Assembly: GCA_964614095.1 (NCBI GenBank) | Contig: CAZTJO010000007.1 | Location: forward strand, 1 to 64,000 | Length of the DNA: 64,000 nucleotides | Reading direction: 5' to 3' | Origin: CAZWKX01 sp964614095 | Lineage (GTDB): Bacteria > Actinomycetota > Acidimicrobiia > Spongiisociales > UBA11373 | Part shown: positions 61,280-64,000 of the stretch, one piece after another | How the letters are laid out: each line of letters begins with the position of its first letter | Position numbering within the stretch: the first letter of the stretch is position 1 | Translations under genes and position numbers: made by a program | The notes under the pieces: generated by a model | Seen by the model: the letters and a program-made list of their open reading frames with translations, nothing else | The model's database searches: none | What the model was told of the DNA's origin: nothing

Positions 61280-62137
61280 CTATTCGGGGCCGGCCGGGGC
61301 CGGCCCCTGCCGCCGCTGTCTCGCCATCAGCACCTCGTAGAGGGCCCGGCGGCGAATACCCCTTTCCGCGGCAACGATACGGCATGCCTCCGACGGCGAC
61401 GCCCCCGCGGAAACCAGCTCATCGACAAGATCGAGCGCGCTCCCCATGTCGGGAGGCGCCTCGGCGGCTCCCCCGATGACGAGGGTGACCTCGCCGCGGG
61501 CCGGTGACTCCGCCCAGTGGTCGGCGGCGCCGGCCAGTGTCCCCCGCCATACCTCCTCGTGAACCTTGGTCAGCTCGCGGCAGACCACACAAGGCCGGTC
61601 GGGACCCAGGGCATCGCGCAGATCGGCGAGATCACCGGCAAGGCGGCCCGGAGCACAGAAGAGGATCACCGTGCGCGCCTCGGCGGCCAGCTCCTCGATG
61701 CGGGCGGCGCGGCGCTCGCCGCGGCGGGGCAGGAATCCCTCAAAGACGAACCGGTCGGCGGGCAGGCCCGACACCGCCGCAGCCAGCGTCACCGCGCTGG
61801 GTCCCGGCACCCCGGTGACCGCGGCACCCACCGACGAGGCGATACGCACCGCGCTGAGACCGGGATCGGAGATGGCCGGCGTACCGGCGTCGGTGAGCAG
61901 CGCCACGGTGTCTCCCGCCTCGAGACGTGCCTTCAGCTCGCCGGCCCGATCGGCCTCGTTGCCAGCAAAATAGGAGTGCAACGGAGCCTTCACACCAAGA
62001 TGTCGGAGGAGGATGTGCGCCCGCCGGGTGTCCTCGGCGTAAACAAGGTCGGCGGCGCCGAGCACCTCGGCGAGACGGGGGGCGGCATCGCCCAGATTGC
62101 CGATGGGCCCGGCGCAGAGGATCAGCGTTCCCGGCAC
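61280..62137 (-). CDS. rsmI: 16S rRNA 2'-O-methyltransferase RsmI
   Basis: Methylates C1402 of 16S rRNA on the 2'-O. A 285-residue SAM-dependent methylase of the tetrapyrrole-methylase fold, with LILCAGPIGNLGD, YAEDTRRAHILLRHLGV, and the diagnostic ALLTDAGTPAISDPG and GVPGPSAVTLAAAVSGLP. GTG at 62137 lies six bases after TATGCT (62144-62149), a leaderless-type start. Divergent from bL37. Confidence 0.94.
   Translation of the reverse strand: MPGTLILCAGPIGNLGDAAPRLAEVLGAADLVYAEDTRRAHILLRHLGVKAPLHSYFAGNEADRAGELKARLEAGDTVALLTDAGTPAISDPGLSAVRIASSVGAAVTGVPGPSAVTLAAAVSGLPADRFVFEGFLPRRGERRAARIEELAAEARTVILFCAPGRLAGDLADLRDALGPDRPCVVCRELTKVHEEVWRGTLAGAADHWAESPARGEVTLVIGGAAEAPPDMGSALDLVDELVSAGASPSEACRIVAAERGIRRRALYEVLMARQRRQGPAPAGPE
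61285..61306 (+). terminator. Possible terminator hairpin after abrB-type gene
   Basis: Eight-base perfect arms (61285-61292, 61299-61306) with a six-base loop, 17 bases after the AbrB stop and inside the 3' end of rsmI. No T-run follows. Confidence 0.35.
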
Positions 62138-62143
62138 ACGGCG

Positions 62144-62192
62144 AGCATAGACGGGCCGCGATGGAGGATTCCGCCCCGACTGCTGGTACCCT
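62144..62192. promoter_or_regulatory. Divergent leaderless promoters of rsmI and bL37
   Basis: Minus-strand TATGCT (62144-62149) is six bases before the rsmI GTG. Plus-strand TACCCT (62187-62192) is nine bases before the bL37 ATG. Neither gene has a Shine-Dalgarno. Confidence 0.5.
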
Positions 62193-62201
62193 CCCCCGGT
62201 C

Positions 62202-62288
62202 ATGGCCAAAGCAAAACGCCGCAAGCTGCGCGCCCGCAGAAACAAGGCCAATCACGGCCGCCGCCCTAACGCCGGACGGGGCAACTAG
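62202..62288 (+). CDS. Small ribosomal protein bL37
   Basis: A 28-residue very basic protein, MAKAKRRKLRARRNKANHG followed by RRPNAGRGN. The KANHGxRPN core matches bL37, the short large-subunit protein discovered in Mycobacterium smegmatis ribosome structures and typical of Actinobacteria. It is below the length cut-off of most gene callers and therefore often missed. No Shine-Dalgarno, but TACCCT nine bases upstream of the ATG suggests a leaderless mRNA. The stop overlaps the next gene's stop convergently by four bases. Confidence 0.85.
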   Translation: MAKAKRRKLRARRNKANHGRRPNAGRGN

Positions 62289-62830
62289 GCCGTGTTCGTC
62301 CCCGTGTTCCCTGCAGAGGGTTTTGGCGCGCTCAAAAAGCCCGGACTCTTTACGGCGAGCAACGACCCGAAAGTAACGATGGCGCCGGCGGCCAGGCCGA
62401 CGTAGACGCCGGCGGCGCGGCCTATTCCGATGTCCAGGCCGAGGTCCGCCAGTGTCAAACCGCTGGCTTCAAGGTCTCGCACCAGAGCCTGGAACTCTTC
62501 ATCGAGATCCACCCCCACGAGCACCTTGACGAGGATCACGACGGTGCCGATGGCGGCCAGCAGGAATGCCAGCTGCTTGGCGGTGGTATCACGCACCCTG
62601 AGGTGGGGCAATTCGAACACTTTGGCCGCCACCACCAGTGCCCCCGCCAGAACCAAGATTGTGCCCAACATGGTCAGCGTGAAATCCCAGAAGTAGTAGT
62701 TCCGAACAAAGTTCGGGATGCCGGGGCCGAGTTCTCGGTGCCGGAACCACGGCAAAAAGAGAGCGGCCACCAGGACCAAGCCGCCGCCCAAGGCGAGAAT
62801 CTGCCCCACCGATCTCCTGCTGCTCCGCAT
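62285..62830 (-). CDS. Membrane protein of the tandem triplet, copy 1
   Basis: A 181-residue membrane protein with four or five transmembrane helices (first LALGGGLVLVAALFLPWF; then FTLTMLGTILVLAGALVVAA; LAFLLAAIGTVVILVKVLVG; VYVGLAAGAIVTFGSLLAV). I do not recognise a characterised family. It shares layout with the next two genes: first helix with a W-F end, an extracytoplasmic loop, then three more helices, with a positively charged loop before helix 3. ATG at 62830 is taken as start; TTG at 62839 is an alternative. Confidence 0.7.
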   Translation of the reverse strand: MRSSRRSVGQILALGGGLVLVAALFLPWFRHRELGPGIPNFVRNYYFWDFTLTMLGTILVLAGALVVAAKVFELPHLRVRDTTAKQLAFLLAAIGTVVILVKVLVGVDLDEEFQALVRDLEASGLTLADLGLDIGIGRAAGVYVGLAAGAIVTFGSLLAVKSPGFLSAPKPSAGNTGTNTA

Positions 62831-62891
62831 GGCCTCCAACCTTCAACTGCAGAATCACCAACATTCTGACAGGCCAGACCGCCGGGCACGA

Positions 62892-62917
62892 CTGAGGGCC
62901 GCTGCGGCGGCCCTCAG
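62892..62917 (-). terminator. Strong hairpin between tandem membrane-protein genes
   Basis: Perfect 11-bp stem (62892-62902 with 62907-62917) with a TGCG loop, 20 bases downstream of the copy 2 stop. There is no T-run. Confidence 0.6.
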
Positions 62918-62937
62918 AAGTATTGGTGCTGTGATCT

Positions 62938-63432
62938 CTAAGCCGGAGGAGGCGGAGGAGGAGGCGGAGCACCGCCGCCGCCAAACGACCTGAAGTCGTC
63001 GGCATCGGGGAGCCCGATACCGCGGCCCTTCATAGCCGTGAAGGTTCCGAACAAGGTGACGCCTGCACAGACAACGGCCACGAAGATACCCCACTTCCGT
63101 GATATCCCGTGCCAGCCAACAAGAAGCTGTATGACGATGAGCAATGTGCCGAGTGCAACCAGCATCAGGGCGAATTGCTCCGCTTTGATGGTCCCGATCT
63201 TGATGTCGGTGACGCCGAGGCTCTTGAGAGCCAGAATCACCACACCGGCGAGTGCTAGAACTAGCCCGATCCAGACCCAATTGTGGTCCCAGCCATTCGT
63301 GGAGTAGCCAATGTATCCGTATCCTTCGACGCTCCCTCCCTCGCCAAAGAAGGGAAAGAAGCTGCTCACGAATAGCGCAAGACCCCCGCCAAGCGCAATC
63401 TTGTCTCCATTGGAGAGCTTGCTGAAATCCAT
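62938..63432 (-). CDS. Membrane protein of the tandem triplet, copy 2
   Basis: A 164-residue protein starting MDFSKLSNGDKIALGGG, with four transmembrane helices (ALFVSSFFPFF; VWIGLVLALAGVVILAL; FALMLVALGTLLIVIQLLVGW; GIFVAVVCAGVTLFGTFTAM) and a cytosolic tail ending in eight consecutive prolines and an alanine (GGGGAPPPPPPPPA). Same layout as its neighbours. Function unknown; the proline tail suggests a protein-interaction or spacer role. An upstream ATG 33 bases earlier in the frame is possible. Confidence 0.7.
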   Translation of the reverse strand: MDFSKLSNGDKIALGGGLALFVSSFFPFFGEGGSVEGYGYIGYSTNGWDHNWVWIGLVLALAGVVILALKSLGVTDIKIGTIKAEQFALMLVALGTLLIVIQLLVGWHGISRKWGIFVAVVCAGVTLFGTFTAMKGRGIGLPDADDFRSFGGGGAPPPPPPPPA

Positions 63433-63547
63433 ACTCTCTGATCTTCCTCTCGACGACGCAACCATTCTGGCATAGCATTCCCGGCGCTGCCGGGCATGCC
63501 AAACAAACCATTTGGCGAACGGGCAGAGCCTAGAAGCAGCCGAGTGT

Positions 63548-64000
63548 CTAAGTCGGGTCATCGTGTGGCGGCGGCGGCACGTACCCGGGCGGTGGGGCCG
63601 ATCCGAAACACGCCAGAGCGCTCCCCGCCACGGCGATCACACCGGCGACCGCTCCCAGGTAGACGCCGATACCGCGGGCGCCCTCGGCGTACACCGCTCC
63701 ACCGTAGGCCACGTCATGGCCGGCCACCAGCTGGATCAAGAGCAGGATCGTGCCCGCAGCGGTAAGGGCAAGCGGCGCCAGGCGCAGCCAGGGTGAGCGC
63801 ACCTCGGGGTTGCGCACCACATCGACGACGGTCACCACCCCGAGGATGACGAGGACCGAGCCGATGATGGCGAGTCCAAAATCGAAGGCATTGCCACTGG
63901 TGGGGTCAAGACCCTCACCCTCGACGGTGAACCAGGTGAGAAAGAGGCTCACCACCAGCACCGCGCCGGCAGCCAGCGCCGCCGTCAGGCCGATCGATCG
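63548..64000 (-). CDS. Membrane protein of the tandem triplet, copy 3 (5' end cut by window)
   Basis: The open frame runs off the right edge. The visible 150 residues have helix 1 ending in VVSLFLTWF, then LAIIGSVLVILGVVTVV, LALTAAGTILLLIQLVAG and IGVYLGAVAGVIAVAGSALA, plus the proline-rich tail PPPGYVPPPPHDDPT. This is the same helix pattern as copies 1 and 2, so they are tandem paralogues. Function unknown. Confidence 0.7.
   Translation of the reverse strand, partial: RSIGLTAALAAGAVLVVSLFLTWFTVEGEGLDPTSGNAFDFGLAIIGSVLVILGVVTVVDVVRNPEVRSPWLRLAPLALTAAGTILLLIQLVAGHDVAYGGAVYAEGARGIGVYLGAVAGVIAVAGSALACFGSAPPPGYVPPPPHDDPT

Overview
The window is a gene-dense, high-GC stretch of chromosome from an actinobacterium. 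I found no rRNA, prophage, insertion sequence or CRISPR array. Three things point to Actinobacteria. A 28-residue gene encodes the small ribosomal protein bL37 (62202-62288). The gene order mfd - parvulin - mazG - eno - ftsB - DUF501 - ppx and the neighbouring rsmI/metG/tatD/rsmA/ispE/glmU/prs/rplY/pth block match, from memory, the Rv1003-Rv1026 region of Mycobacterium tuberculosis. A DevR/DevS-like two-component pair is also present. There is no sign of mycolic-acid bacteria and no rpfB between tatD and rsmA, so an early-branching lineage (for example Acidimicrobiia-like) is my inference, not a demonstrated placement.

Layout. 341-1791: an isolated infA and convergent thiI. 2215-8041: a minus-strand operon of yihY, a heterodimeric ABC exporter and an unrecognised helical protein. 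8118-12540: a membrane-anchored PQQ-type beta-propeller protein, an M3 oligopeptidase and a MEMO1-family protein. 12544-19639: menaquinone genes (menE, menB, menA, menD, menF) plus an atypical SDR; an alpha/beta hydrolase next to menF is a MenH candidate. 20515-28683: a CBS-BON protein, a divergent DevR/DevS-like pair, pyruvate phosphate dikinase and a GNAT/acyl-CoA synthetase fusion, together resembling a hypoxia or energy-stress locus. 28770-34311: an ABC-F ATPase, TrkH/TrkA potassium uptake and a PfkB-like protein. 34429-44392: tRNA-Leu, a GNAT protein and the conserved ppx-to-mfd run. 44415-45565: a frameshifted HNH endonuclease gene. 45647-48546: an epimerase, pgsA, pth and rplY. 48712-54461: accessory genes (zinc-ribbon membrane proteins, a SagB-type nitroreductase, an orphan MalK-like ATPase, a lipoprotein, YjbQ). 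54485-62137: prs, glmU, tRNA-Gln, ispE, rsmA, tatD, metG, an AbrB-type regulator and rsmI. 62202-64000: bL37 and three related small membrane proteins, the last cut by the window edge.

Two translation-initiation styles coexist. Many genes have a good Shine-Dalgarno sequence or overlap the previous gene by 1, 4, 8 or 11 bases. At least fourteen others have no Shine-Dalgarno but carry a TAnnnT hexamer 6-11 bases before the start codon, as expected for leaderless transcripts.

Most of the window is housekeeping. The least explained parts are the perfect 17-bp palindrome between two divergent promoters (8054-8090), the DevR/S-PPDK-CBS neighbourhood, and several proteins whose family-defining catalytic residues are replaced: the SDR, the PfkB-like protein, the MalK-like ATPase and one half of the ABC exporter.
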